Position numbers and translations under genes: made by a program. 64,000 nucleotides of DNA, from the NCBI RefSeq assembly GCF_020536995.1, contig NC_068356.1, positions 84,120,696-84,184,695 of the forward strand, read 5' to 3'. Of this stretch, positions 36,950 through 47,487 are shown piece by piece. The notes beneath the pieces were generated by a model, which had not been told where the DNA came from, did not search any database, and was given only the letters and a program-made list of their open reading frames with translations. Numbering within the stretch: position 1 is the stretch's first letter; each line of letters opens with the position of its first letter. The DNA comes from Dreissena polymorpha (Eukaryota; Mollusca; Bivalvia; Myida; Dreissenidae).

Positions 36950-37264
36950 TTTTTTGAAGGACTGTCCAACCATCCCACCCAAGCTATTGCTATCAAACTT
37001 GAAATATAATCTTATTAGTTTGTTTTATGTCTTTACAAATGTTCAATACATTGTGGAAAATATACCTGAACTCAGAATCGTCTATAAAGTAAAACTTCTT
37101 TAAAACATAAGCTATCAATATGTTTCAATTATGGTCCTCTTCCACTTAGAATATGACTATATAACTTTGACCTTATTGACTATGAACAATTTCCCCATGA
37201 TGGCTTACGTTATACTGTCAAGCACTCGAATAGTCGAGCGCACTGTCTTCTGACAGCTCTTGTT
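36950..37264 (+). mobile_element. Helentron-like fragment ending next to the PR/SET exon
   Basis: The core text (ACCATCCCACCCAAGCTATT) is F7-like. The 3' hairpin CTGTCTTCTGACAG (37,243-37,256) plus CTCTTGTT ends only 25 bases before the acceptor-flanked PR/SET exon. Confidence 0.65.
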
Positions 37265-37289
37265 ATGAATAACTTGTACATATTCTCAG

Positions 37290-37399
37290 AGCTACAGCAG
37301 AGGAACTGCCGGTTTGGTATGGAGATGACTACGCAAGAGAACTTTGCCTTGTCAGACACAAGAACTTGCTCTTCAGACCTAAATATATCAATGGAGAAG
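37290..37399 (+). CDS. PR/SET-domain exon (C-terminal part) of a PRDM9-like protein
   Basis: TATTCTCAG precedes and G|GTTTGATG follows a 110-bp exon. It reads ATAEELPVWYGDDYARELCL, then VRHKNLLFRPKYINGE. The block EELPVWYGDDYARELC matches the end of the PR/SET fold of PRDM-family proteins (human PRDM9 has CELLVWYGDEYGQELG), the part that helps form the substrate and cofactor pocket of a histone H3 methyltransferase. In place of the usual L-L-V-W it reads L-P-V-W. Upstream SET exons (with the GPYEG and NWMR blocks) were not found; the preceding 13 kb is a pile of mobile elements, so they may lie further upstream or be lost. The exon leaves in phase 1, whereas the zinc-finger exon at 39,776 enters in phase 0, so one more small exon is expected between them, or the two are not joined. 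Confidence 0.75.
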
Positions 37400-37764
37400 G
37401 TTTGATGTCTGTTTTGACCAGTTATCATGACCTTTAACAAATGATTGTTCGCTCTTTAAAGGGGCACGTTTTGTTGTTCTTCATTTTTGTTTTTTGCTCA
37501 TATTAATCATTATAAGTGGTGTTCACATATTTGCTCATCTGGTTTTTCAATTTATGTTATTTATTTGCATAATTTTTATTATCTAAAGTATTCATTTACA
37601 ATGCAAAGTATAACAGGTTATCTACATTGTAAATCTGTAAGTTTTAATTGATATGAAAGTTTTCTTTTCTGTGTTGTGTACTTTCAGTCAAGTGTTTTAA
37701 AGGGACTTGTTCACAAGTTTGTGAGATGACGATTTTAAAAATAAGTGTCATATATCAGAGTTTT

Positions 37765-38416
37765 TATGCCCCCTTTTGAAGAAAAGGGGGTATATAGTTT
37801 TCGCACTGTCCGTCTGTCTGTCTGTCACACTTTCGTGTCCGCTCTCTATTTCAAATACTTTTCATCCGATCTTTACCAAACTTGGTCAGAAGTTGTATCT
37901 AGACAAAATTTAGGTGGAGTTCGAATATGGGTCATGCCGGGTCAAAAACTAGGTCACTGGGTCACTTAGTGCATTTCAAGGATTTAGCATTGTAAAATGC
38001 TCATAACTTCTATCAAATCGTTGGCTATAACTTTTGCAGTATTGAAGATAGAAACTTGATATATGGCATGCATGTGCATCTCATGAAGCTGCACATTTTG
38101 AGTGGTGGAAGTTCGAGGTCAAGGTCATCCTTCAAGGTCAAAGGTCAAAAAAAATAATTTCAAAGCGGCGTTCTCATGAAGCTGCACATTTGAGTGGTGG
38201 AAGTTCAAGGTCAAGGTCATCCTTCAAGGTCAAAGGTCAAAAATAAAATTAAAATTCAAAGCGGCGTTCTCATGAAGCTGCACATTTTGAGTGGTGGTAG
38301 TTCAAGTTCAAGGTCATCCTTCAAGGTCAAAGGTAAAAAAACAACAAAAAAACTAATTTTTATTTCAAAGCGGCGCAATAGAGGGCATTGTGTTTCTGAC
38401 GAACACATCTCTTGTT
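37765..38416 (+). mobile_element. Helentron-like family F2, complete copy
   Basis: It begins TATGCCCCCTTTTGAAG with the hairpin partner AAAAGGGGGTATA, then GTCCGTCTGTCTGTCTGTCA. Three 90-bp repeats around GAAGCTGCACATTTTGAGTG and CAAGGTCATCCTTCAAGGTC follow (38,087-38,340). It ends with the hairpin TGTGTTTCTGACGAACACA and TCTCTTGTT at 38,416. Confidence 0.9.
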
Positions 38417-38790
38417 TTTGGCTGATTTTATAGCCAAAATTTGGCTATGTTCCCAATCCAAAAAAGTGTACTTTTTTCCCAAAATGTGGCAAAAAATTCC
38501 CAATTAAAAAAAAAAAAGTTTTTAATGTGTATTTTATCTCAATTTTAATTCAATTACATCTAACAAAGTATTTTATGATTTTGTTCTTTTAATTTGAATA
38601 ATTATAAAGAGTTATATCAAATTTAGTATTTCCCTAATCAGTGGATTTTTTGTGTGCAAAAAAAAGGCTAATTAATTTTATTTTTCCAATTTCATGAAAA
38701 TGACGATAAAATTCCCAATTCCAAAGCCATGGGATATCTTACCAAAAAGTGGAAAAAAAAACTGTATATTCAAAAAGAATGTATGCATTA
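38417..38790. repeat. Interspersed repeat rich in TTCCCAATT blocks
   Basis: Repeated TTCCCAATT, TTTTTTCCCAAAATGTGGC and A-runs resemble the body of the element at 41,842-42,315, but inverted ends are not visible here. Confidence 0.5.
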
Positions 38791-39191
38791 TGTTAAACAG
38801 GATGCAGAATCAACAGGGTTGTCTGGGGGTTAACCATGGGCTTTACAGAATGAAAACACACTCTTTTTTTTAATATCTTAAGTAATTGAAATAGATTTGC
38901 AAAAATCTTTTGTGCATAAAAGACCGTTGCAGTTCATGCAGCTATCTTTAGGTATAAGAATTAATACGTCTAAAATCTGTTTTAAAATTTCATGAATTTT
39001 TAACAAGAACAAAAGCTTATTATGCGACAGTCTTTTATGCACTAGTTGAAATTCTTAAGAAAAATAGTTGTAAAAAGTTATTTGAAAAAATAACACTTAC
39101 TGGTGTTTTTACATCCATTTACGTTTAATATGGAACCCAAAAAGTCATGTGATCCTGCATTCTGTAAGACAACCAAAATAAATTAGCAACG

Positions 39192-39420
39192 CTCTGTGAA
39201 AAGGGGGTTAAATCTGTGTGCGTAAAGTGCAGTCCCAGATAAGCCTGTGCAGTCCGCACAGAAGAGAAGAAGAAGAAGAAGCTAAGAAGAGACTTTTCTT
39301 GAAACGAAAAGTTTGAAAGCGAACAGTGTTGCCCCTGATAAGCCTGTGCGGACTGAACAGGCTAATCTGGGACAGCACTTTACGCACATGCATTAAACCC
39401 CCTTTTTACAAAGCACGGCC
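39192..39420. mobile_element. MITE-A copy
   Basis: Inverted ends GTGCGTAAAGTGCAGTCCCA and TGGGACAGCACTTTACGCAC are followed inward by inverted CAGCCTGTGC-type blocks; a GAAGAAGAAGAAGAAG microsatellite lies inside. Other members are at 13,776, 52,508, 53,290 and 58,320. Confidence 0.85.
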
Positions 39421-39775
39421 CATTTAGTTTTGTAGGCTCACAATCATGAAAGGCTCATTTGTTGCGAGTTTGCTTTTGCTTCCAGAGGTCCTGGGGTAGA
39501 TTCCCCGAGAAGGCATTTTTTATTTTACCTTTTTTGTTGTTAGTATATTGAGTTAAGACTATAAAAAACACATTCTAGATTTGTTAGTAAACATGTATAA
39601 TGACATTTAAAAAAAAATCTTTGAACAAGCCCCTTTAATATCATAAGTTTTATATTGTGAATAGAAACAAAACATAAATAAGGGGTTCAAATTTCATACA
39701 TACTCCGGCAATGATTTTTATTATTTTTATCTTTATATTAAAATGTGAAAAGCATGTTAATAATTTCTTTTTCAG

Positions 39776-41233
39776 AAATGTTCCAATGATTGTTCTGCAA
39801 GACAGTACAATTGTGAGGTGTGTGGTTATGCATGTAACGAGAATAGTTCCTTGAAGAAACACATGCTGATACATACTGGAGAAAGACCGTACAAGTGTGA
39901 GGTGTGTGGTTATGCATGTAAGGCGAGTGGTACCTTGAAAATACACATGAAGATTCATAATGGAGAGAGACAGTACAAGTGTGAGATATGTGGTTGTGCA
40001 TTTAACTATTATGGTAACTTAAAACAACACATGGGAATACATACAGGAAAAAGACCGTACAAGTGTGAGGTGTGTGGTTATGCATGTAACGAGATTGGTA
40101 TCTTGAAGAAACACATGATGATACATCCAGAGAAACTGAAATGTGATTTGTGTGGTTATGCATGTATCCGTAGTAGAGACTTGAAGATACACATGAGGAT
40201 ACATACAGGACAAAGACCATACAAGTGTGAGGAATGTGGTTATGCATGTATCCATAGTGGTAACTTGAAGACACACATGAGGATACATACAGGAGAAAGA
40301 GCGTACAAGTGTAAGGTGTGTGGTGAAGCATTTAACCAGACTGGTATCTTAAAAAAACACATGAGGATACATAGAGAGAGACTGCACATGTGTGAGGTGT
40401 GTGGTTATGCATGTATTTGTAGTAGTAGCTTGAAGAAACACATAATGATACATACAGGAGAAAGACTTTACAATTGTGAGGTGTGTGGTTATGCATGTAA
40501 GGCGAGTGGTACCTTGAAGATACACATGAGGATACATACAGGAGAGAAACCATACAAGTGTGAGGTGTGTGGTTATGCATTTAACCAGAATAGTAAATTG
40601 AAACAACACATGAGTATACATACTGATACAGGAGAAAGACCGTACAAGTGTGAGGTGTGTGGTAATGCATTTAACACGAATAGTACCTTGAAACAACACA
40701 TGAAGATACATACAGGAGAGAGACCTTACAAGTGTGAGGTGTGTGGTTATGCATTTAACCAGAATAGTAATTTGAAACAACACATGAGTATACATACAGG
40801 AGAAAGACGGTACACGTGTGAGGTGTGTGGTTATGCATGTAACAAGAGTGATACCTTGAAACAACACTTGAAGATACATACAGGAGAAAGACAGTACAAG
40901 TGTGAGATATGTGGTTTTGCATTTACCCATTGTGGTAACTTGAAAAGACACATGAGTATACATACAGGAGAAAGACAGTACACGTGTGAGGTGTGTGGTT
41001 ATGCATGTAACAAGAGTGATACCTTGAATCAACACTTGAAGATACATACAGGAGAAAGACAGTACAAGTGTGAGATATGTGGTTTTGCATTTATCCATTG
41101 TGGTAACTTGAAAAGACACATGAGTATACATACAGGAGAAAGACAGTACAAGTGTGAGATATGTGGTTTTGCATTTAACCTTAATGGTAACTTGAAAAGA
41201 CACATGAAGATACATACAGGAGAGAGACGGTAA
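39776..41233 (+). CDS. 17-finger C2H2 zinc-finger exon (PRDM9-like array)
   Basis: CTTTTTCAG (39,775) opens an exon of 485 codons that stops with TAA at 41,231. After a short linker (KCSNDCSARQ) come 17 tandem C2H2 fingers of C-x2-C-x12-H-x3-H with TGERP/Q linkers, each an 84-bp unit; fingers 4 and 7 have shortened linkers and finger 10 has two extra linker residues. Such arrays bind DNA, one finger per three bases. The putative contact residues (-1, 2, 3, 6 of each helix) vary between fingers while the frame is almost invariant: for example A/G/T/I in fingers 2 and 9, K/D/T/Q in 13 and 15, H/G/N/R in 14 and 16. Fingers 13-14 and 15-16 are a near-identical two-finger duplication. In nine fingers the usual framework Phe is Cys (GYAC). 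All fingers in one 3' exon, with a PR/SET exon 2.4 kb upstream, is the PRDM9 layout. It could alternatively be an ordinary zinc-finger gene of a species-specific expansion. Confidence 0.85.
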   Translation, partial: KCSNDCSARQYNCEVCGYACNENSSLKKHMLIHTGERPYKCEVCGYACKASGTLKIHMKIHNGERQYKCEICGCAFNYYGNLKQHMGIHTGKRPYKCEVCGYACNEIGILKKHMMIHPEKLKCDLCGYACIRSRDLKIHMRIHTGQRPYKCEECGYACIHSGNLKTHMRIHTGERAYKCKVCGEAFNQTGILKKHMRIHRERLHMCEVCGYACICSSSLKKHIMIHTGERLYNCEVCGYACKASGTLKIHMRIHTGEKPYKCEVCGYAFNQNSKLKQHMSIHTDTGERPYKCEVCGNAFNTNSTLKQHMKIHTGERPYKCEVCGYAFNQNSNLKQHMSIHTGERRYTCEVCGYACNKSDTLKQHLKIHTGERQYKCEICGFAFTHCGNLKRHMSIHTGERQYTCEVCGYACNKSDTLNQHLKIHTGERQYKCEICGFAFIHCGNLKRHMSIHTGERQYKCEICGFAFNLNGNLKRHMKIHTGERR

Positions 41234-41333
41234 AAGACTGTACAAGTGAGATGTGTGTAACTGTGGTAAAGCATTTAACTGGAGTGGCTTTTCATGGTAA
41301 ATTGTTCAATCAGTTTGTTTGAGTATTAATTTA

Positions 41334-42510
41334 AGCTCATTTGAATTTAAACTATTTTATATCACAAAATGCACATGGTGAGCTTTTGTGATCGCTGTTT
41401 TCTGTAATGTGTTGTTTATTGTCCGCCGCAAACATTTACCTTGTTAACACTCTACAGGCAACATCTGTTTTCCGAAAGTCTTGAAACTTGCTCTGATGAT
41501 AAATTACAATGATATCATAGGGGAGTAAGTTTGTAACTGGGTCATTAGTTCTTATGATATTTTGGGGGAGTTTGTAACTGGGTCATTAGTTACAATGATA
41601 TCTTGGCAGAGTTTGTAACTTGGTCATTAGTGCATATGATATCTTGGCAGAGTTTGTAACTGGGTCATTAGTGCAAATGATATCTTGGTAGAGTGTGTAA
41701 CTCGGTAACTCGATCATTAATTATAATGATATCTTGGTGGAGTTTGTAACTGGGTCATTAGTTCCAATGATATCTATGCAGAGTTTGTAACTGGGTCATT
41801 AGTTTTAATGATATCTTGGTGGAGTTTGTAACTGGGTCATTCAGTGATTTTTTTTGCTCAAATTTACAGCGGCTGCTTCCCAATCGCAGAAATACACGTT
41901 TTTCCCCAAAAATCTGACCAAAATTTCCCAAAAAACGCCCAACTTTTTTTTTAGAAATAAGTCTCATATAACTTAATTATGATTTCTTAAATCTAGGTCT
42001 CAACTTTATTTTTTAAACATCTTACAAAATATATAACTTGAATTTAGTCATTTTTGTCCATAAATCATTCCCAAACTTGCCACTTTTATTGATTAAAAAA
42101 ATCCCAATTTGACCAGACTCCTTTTCTAGGAAACTCCCTGAACATGCACTTAAAATCAATATCACTTCTGTTACTTATAATCCTATTTATAATGCTTAAT
42201 TTTTCCCAATTTCGTGGTTTATCCCGCTATTTTTCCCAATTTCACGGTTTATCGCGCTAATTTTCCCAATTCAAATGGCACAGGCTGTAACAAATTAAAG
42301 CAAAAAAAATCACTGTCATTAGTTCCAATGATATCTTGGCGGTGTTTGTAACTGCATCATTAGTTCCAATGATATCTTGGAGGAGTTTATAACTGGATCA
42401 ATGGTTCAAATGATATATTGGCGGTGTTTGTAAGTGGGTCATTTGTTCTTATGATATCTTTGCGTAGTATGTAACTGGGTCATAAAGGGTCAAAAACAAA
42501 AGTCATTAGA
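41334..42510. mobile_element. Helentron-like element with 41-bp minisatellite
   Basis: AGCTCATTTGAATTT...CATGGTGAGCT makes a 5' hairpin-like start. From about 41,500 a unit of some 41 bp containing GTAACTGGGTCATTAGTTCC and AATGATATCTTGG repeats about 14 times, interrupted at 41,842-42,315. The 3' end is not clear. Confidence 0.65.
41842..42315. mobile_element. TIR element with 5-bp TSD (TCATT)
   Basis: Perfect 17-bp inverted ends CAGTGATTTTTTTTGCT. TCATT flanks both sides (41,837-41,841; 42,316-42,320), and deleting the element restores the minisatellite unit. The interior is rich in TTCCCAATT blocks, non-coding. Confidence 0.92.
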
Positions 42511-42519
42511 TCAAATTGA

Positions 42520-42960
42520 AGAAAAAGCTTGCTTATGCTCTCACTCTTGAAGTCACATTTATAGGCAAATCATCATGTCTGAGATCCAAAATGGCTCCTT
42601 TTCATTTAAAAAACATGGCCGCCAAGGGGCAGCGCAGTTTTTGTTACATTGCTGTAGATATACCTTGTTTAACTTGAGAAATCACATTTTTAGTACACGT
42701 ACACATCTGAATGAAGCTTGTTCAGAATATTTGCTCCGGTGATGTCTTGCGGAGCTTGAAAATGGTTCTGGTCTGTTGAAAAACATGGCCGCAAGGTGTT
42801 GGGGTTGATTCCCCAATATGGCAGCTATATACAATTTCAGAATCGATAAATTTCGTGACTGCCGCCATATTTGCTATCACGTGACCTGCTGCCATTGAAT
42901 AATCTGGTAGACTACATTTTTCAAAAATCTCACAATAAACAAAAATTGGAGGCATTAATG
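42520..42960. repeat. Interspersed repeat with AACATGGCCGC motifs
   Basis: AAAACATGGCCGCCAAGGGG (42,610) and AAAACATGGCCGCAAGGTG (42,780), with GAATGAAGCTTGTTCAGAAT between, form about 1.5 units of a repeat; no coding sequence. Confidence 0.5.
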
Positions 42961-43818
42961 AGTTATATGTCACATCTTTGAACAATAAATGTTAGATTTC
43001 TAATATATGTGACCATACAACAATATTCAGTGACAATATGTTTAAGGCCGAAATAGCTGGGGGTTTAAGTACTCCTTTCAGTTATGCCTTGGCTTAAAAC
43101 ACAATTTTTTTTAATGTAATTATTGGACTATAAGTTTCAAGCTTTACGTTTTATCAGCATCTAAAGTCTAAAGTAAACTTCGTGATTTTTAGCGTTTATA
43201 GTTCCGGGGATATTATTAAGCGAAACTTTGAGAGATTTATTTCCGAGGTACACAATATAATTGAAAATCAGATGTCTGCCTTTGTGTAAAATTTCTGTAT
43301 GAAAACTAATTACGGAGATACACAGTCACACATTAAGAATATTTATAAGATTCAATAAGATTTTATTAGATTCAGACTTTGTTTCATGTATAATACATAC
43401 CTTTTTTTCGTAACATTTATTATTTCGTTATGAATATCACTTATTTAAGTCTCAATGTTAAAGGCAATTCATAAATCTATAACTGGAATAATGTTTTTGA
43501 CTTAAATTGGTCCCAAAATATTTATAAGCGAACTCAGTATGTATTTGGGTATATGCTCACTTTTTCACTCAAAAGTATCTGGTTGAGTCAAAACTTCAGT
43601 GTTTTTTAATTAATTATTTAAATTATTTTAATTATTTAAAATTCGCTTTCAAGCTAAAACAAAAACTGTACTGATTAATTGCTTATTATGTTTTATTGAT
43701 AAAATATAAATTTACAATTAAAGTGTAAAGATGTCACATACATGTATATGGAGCCTTAAGTCAATATAAATAGTTCCAATAATTCGATACATTCCATAAA
43801 CTGTTTATTTTCATTTTT
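42961..43818. other. AT-rich sequence, no gene seen
   Basis: Nothing recognisable; this is the 3' flank of the zinc-finger exon region. Confidence 0.5.
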
Positions 43819-44896
43819 AGCTCATCTATTTTTTGAAAAAAAATTATGAGCTATTGTCATCACCTTGGCGTCGGCGTCGGCGTCGGCGTCCGGTTAAGTT
43901 TTGCGTTTAGGTCCACTTTTCTCAGAAAGTATCAATGCTATTGCATTCAAACTTGGTACACTTACTTACTATCATGAGGGGACTGGGCAGGCAAAGTTAG
44001 ATAACTCTAGCGTGCATTTTGACTGAATTATGTGCCCTTTTTATACTTAGAAAATTGAAAATTTTGGTTAAGTTTTGCGTTTAGGTCCACTTTTTTCAGA
44101 AAGTATCAATGCTATTGCATTCAAACTTGGTACACTTACTTACTATCATGAGGGGACTGGGCACGCAAAGTTAGATAACTCTGGCGTGCATTTTGACAGA
44201 ATTTTGTGCCCTTTTTATACTTAGAAAATTGAAAATTTTGGTTAAGTTTTGTGTTAAGGTCCATTTTATTCCTTAAGTATCAAAGCTATTGCTTTCATAC
44301 TTGCAACACTTACTAACTACCGTAAGGGGACTGTGCAGGCAAAGTTATGTAACTCTGACTGGCATTTGGACGGAATTATGGGCCCTTTATACTTAGAAAA
44401 TTGAAAGTTTGGTTAAGTTTTGTGTTTTGGTCCACTTTACCCCTAAAGTATCATAGATATTGCTATCATACTTGGAACACTCGCAAACTATCATAAGGGT
44501 ACAGTAAAAGGACAAGTTGCATAACTCTGGATGTCATTTTTACGGAATTATGGCCCTTTTTTGACTTAGTAACTTTGAATATATGGTTAAATTTTGTGTT
44601 TCGATCCACTTTACTTCTTAAGTATCAAGGCTATTGCTTTCAAACTTCAAATACTTTCATGCTATCATGAGGTTACTGTACCTGGCAAGTTGAATTTTAC
44701 CTTGACCTTTGAATGACCTTGACTCTCAAGGTCAAATTATTAAATTTCACTAAAATTGCCATAACTTCTTTATTTATGATTAGATTTGATTGATATTTTG
44801 ACAAAACTACTCTTACCTGACATACCACAATAGACTCCACCCAAACCATCGCCCGTGCCCCCCCCCCCCCCCCCCACAACCCCCCCCCCCCCCCCC

Positions 44897-44934
<38 letters not shown>

Positions 44935-46231
44935 CATCTCACAAATGACCACCACACCCTCACACTATACCCCCCCCCCACCCCCTCCCCAATTTTATTT
45001 TAAACGGTTAAAAAACAAAACTATTTATTTTGATTATTTTATGTTTGAAATACCGTCCAACCATCGCACCCAAGAATCCCCCCCCCCCCCCCACCCCCCC
45101 TCCCCCCACCCGAATCCCCCCCCCCCCCTATTTTTTTTTTTTTTTTTTAAGATCATCTCACAAATTACCACCACACCCTCACACTATACCCCCCCCCCAC
45201 CTCACCCCCCCCCCCATTTTTAACCAGGTTTTCCGAAGGAAAAAACTGGTTATTAGATTGGCGAATGCGGGCGGGCTGGCTGGCTGGCGGGCTGGCTGGC
45301 GGGCTGGCGGAATAAGCTTGTCCGGGCCATAACTATGTTGTTCATTGTCAGAATTTAAAATCATTTGGCACATTTGTTCATCATCATTGGACGGTGTGTC
45401 GCGCGAAATAATTACGTCGATATCTCCAAGATCAAGGTCACACTTTGAGTTCAAAGGTCAAAAATGGCCATAAATTAGCTTGTCCGAGCCATAACTATGT
45501 CGTTCATCGTCAGATTTTAAAATCATTTGGCACATTTGTTCACCATCATTGGACGGTGTGTCGCGCGAAATAATTACGTCGATATCTCCAAGGTCAAGGT
45601 CACACTTTGAGTTCAAAGGTCAAAAATGGCCATAAATGAGCTTGTCCTGGCCATAACTATGTCATTCATTGTGAGATTTTAAAATCATTTGGCACATTTG
45701 TTCACCATCATGGGACGGTGTGTCCCACGAAAGAATCACATCAATATCTCCAATGTCAAGGTCGCCACGACTAAAAATAGATTTAAAAAAAAAAAAAAAA
45801 ACTTACAAAGGGGGTTAATTTTTTTTGGTCATTTCAAAAGTTCAGTTTGAGTTTTCTCCCTTTATCAGATTTTTTTTTCACAATGAAAACCTGGTTTTGT
45901 GACAATTTTGTCCCTTGTTTTTTATGAAACGGTTAAAAAACACAAATATTTATTTTTATTATTTTATGTTTGAAATACCGTCCAACCATCGCACCCAAGA
46001 ATCCCCCCCCCCCCCCCACCCCCCCACCCCCCCCACCCCCCCCCCCCCCCGCCGATTTTTTTTTTCCTTTTTTTCGCATTTTTGGAAGAAAATGTAATAA
46101 ATGTCCACACCCCCACACAATGCACCGCTCTTCACTCCACCCCTCCCTCCTTTGTGATTGAAAATGAGAGTCCCTTCACCTTTAAAAAGAAAATAGATGA
46201 GCGGTCTGCACCCGCAAGGCGGTGCTCTTGT
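43819..46231 (+). mobile_element. Helentron-like family F7 with 180-bp core repeats
   Basis: The 5' hairpin AGCTCATCTATTTTTTG...TTATGAGCT (43,819-43,852) is followed by GGCGTC x4. About five 180-bp units contain GTTAAGTTTTGCGTTTAGGT and CTTACTATCATGAGGGGACT. A C/T-homopolymer tract (44,858-45,220) follows, duplicated with ATACCGTCCAACCATCGCAC at 45,051 and 45,978. The 3' hairpin GCACCCGCAAGGCGGTGC plus TCTTGT ends at 46,231. F8 is inserted at 45,222-45,919. Confidence 0.8.
45222..45919 (+). mobile_element. Helentron-like family F8
   Basis: The 5' hairpin AACCAGGTTTTCC...AAAACTGGTT (45,222-45,251) precedes a GGCTGGCGGGCT microsatellite and three 150-bp units with TTGGACGGTGTGTCGCGCGA and AATTACGTCGATATCTCCAA. 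The 3' end has ACCTGGTTTT, the hairpin GACAATTTTGTC and CCTTGTT. The F7 sequence resumes after it. Confidence 0.8.
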
Positions 46232-46448
46232 CAATTTCAGATTTAGATTCAGAAGTCGAACAAAATAAGTGATGTTTTTCTTTGTTAATTACAAATTGTT
46301 TATTTAAGACAGATAAATGGTCTTGAAAAACATCTGCGATCGAGGCGCGAAAGATTCCCTCAGTGTTAAAAGTGTTAATTGGTATGTCTGTGACACCACA
46401 TTCTTCACATGCGTAGATGCCGTTATTAAGATACATGTAAGATACCAT
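46232..46448 (-). CDS. Possible coding exon cut by a transposon (weak)
   Basis: On the minus strand a frame starting at ATG 46,448 reads YACEECGVTDIPINTF, then NTEGIFRASIADVFQDHLSV and FVINKEKHHLFCSTS. It then runs into the 3' end of F7 at 46,231. The composition is more protein-like than other frames nearby and a C-x2-C pair is present, but no splice sites or family can be named. Another frame on the same strand is also open for about 50 codons. Treat as a candidate only. Confidence 0.25.
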
Positions 46449-46872
46449 GCGTCGCCTTCAAATAACATGTTAAATGACAATGAAGGCCTTATTCATGCGG
46501 AGTTTTATGACTCTTAAAAAATGCAGATGAACATTGTTTCTATTAATCAACAAATACCAGTACTGATAAAAAAATATATGTATTTAAAAAATACTTACTA
46601 TTATGTGATGATTAAATCGATAAGAGGAACTAGATAAATCTTCAAATATATTGAATATAATCGCTTCAATTCCGTTAATTGTTCAGGTACCAATACAAAA
46701 ATATAGGTCCCCATATGGTTATTCAATAATGGCGGCGCATGCGATTATTCAGGGGCGGTAATTCAGGAGTTTTAAATTTTTGGGATTGTCTATAGTAGGA
46801 ACGTGTTTACTATGTGGAAGTCTTATTTTAAGTAAAATATTCTAAGTTCATGAAGCTTGGTCAGAATTTTTT
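46449..46872. other. No gene seen
   Basis: AT-rich sequence with nothing recognisable. Confidence 0.4.
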
Positions 46873-47440
46873 TATGCCCCCATTTCGAAGAAAAGGGGGT
46901 ATATAGTTTTTGCACTGTCCGTCGGTCGGTCGGTTGGTCGGTCGGTCGGTAACACTTCATGTCCGCTCTCTAATTCAAATAGTTTTCATCCGATCTTTAC
47001 CAAACTTGGTCAGAAGTTGTATCCAGACAATATCTGGGTCAAGTTCGAATATGGGTCATGCCGGGTCAAAAACTAGGTCACGGGGTCACTTAGTGCATTT
47101 CAAGGATTTAGCATGGTGTCCGCTCTCTAATTGAAGTAGTTTTCATCTGATCGTTACTAAACTTGGTCAGAAGTTGTATCAAGACATCATCTAGGTCAAG
47201 TTCGAATATGGGTCATGCCATGTTAAAAACTAGGTCACTGGGTCACTTAGTGCATTTCAAGGATTTAGCATGGTGTCCGCTCTCTAATTGAAGTAGTTTT
47301 CATTTGATCTTTACTAAACTTGGTAAGAAGTTGTATCAAGACAATATCTAGGTCAAGTTCGAATATGGGTCATGCCAGGTCAAAAACTAGGTCACGGGGT
47401 CACTTAGTGCATTTCAAGGATTAAGCATGTTGTCCGCTCT
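46873..47440 (+). mobile_element. Helentron-like family F2, third copy, 3' end missing
   Basis: The 5' hairpin is followed by GTCGGTCGGTCGGTTGGTCG and three units of about 150 bp with GTTTTCATCYGATC and AAGTTCGAATATGGGTCATG. Confidence 0.85.
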
Positions 47441-47487
47441 CTAGTTTATGTGGCTTTCTGATTTATTTTGATATTCTAAGACATTTT

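Larger units (their letters stand above)
37701..39634. mobile_element. TTAA-flanked TIR element, interrupted
   Basis: TTAA at 37,697-37,700 and 39,635-39,638 flank inverted ends AGGGACTTGTTCA / AGGGGCTTGTTCA. The right part holds a tRNA-like stretch (39,437-39,515). Most of its length is later insertions: F2 at 37,765-38,416, a CCCAAT-rich repeat to about 38,790, and a MITE at 39,192-39,420. TTAA sites suggest piggyBac-like or Kolobok-like movement. Confidence 0.6.

Noticed and set aside
37690-37760. Possible linking exon (acceptor TACTTTCAG at 37,688, reading VKCFKGTCSQVCEM) between the PR/SET and zinc-finger exons
   Set aside because: Phase fits the PR/SET donor, but most of the sequence is the end of a TTAA element (AGGGACTTGTTCA), so it is more likely transposon; not firmly excluded.
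39650-41274. Several long minus-strand frames (up to 298 codons) under the zinc-finger array
   Set aside because: They are antisense shadows of the 84-bp finger unit; the translations repeat the same few words (CMYxHV) and have no domain.
44855-46161. Proline-rich frames (PPPPPP...FFFFFF)
   Set aside because: Products of C and T homopolymer runs inside a Helentron-like element.
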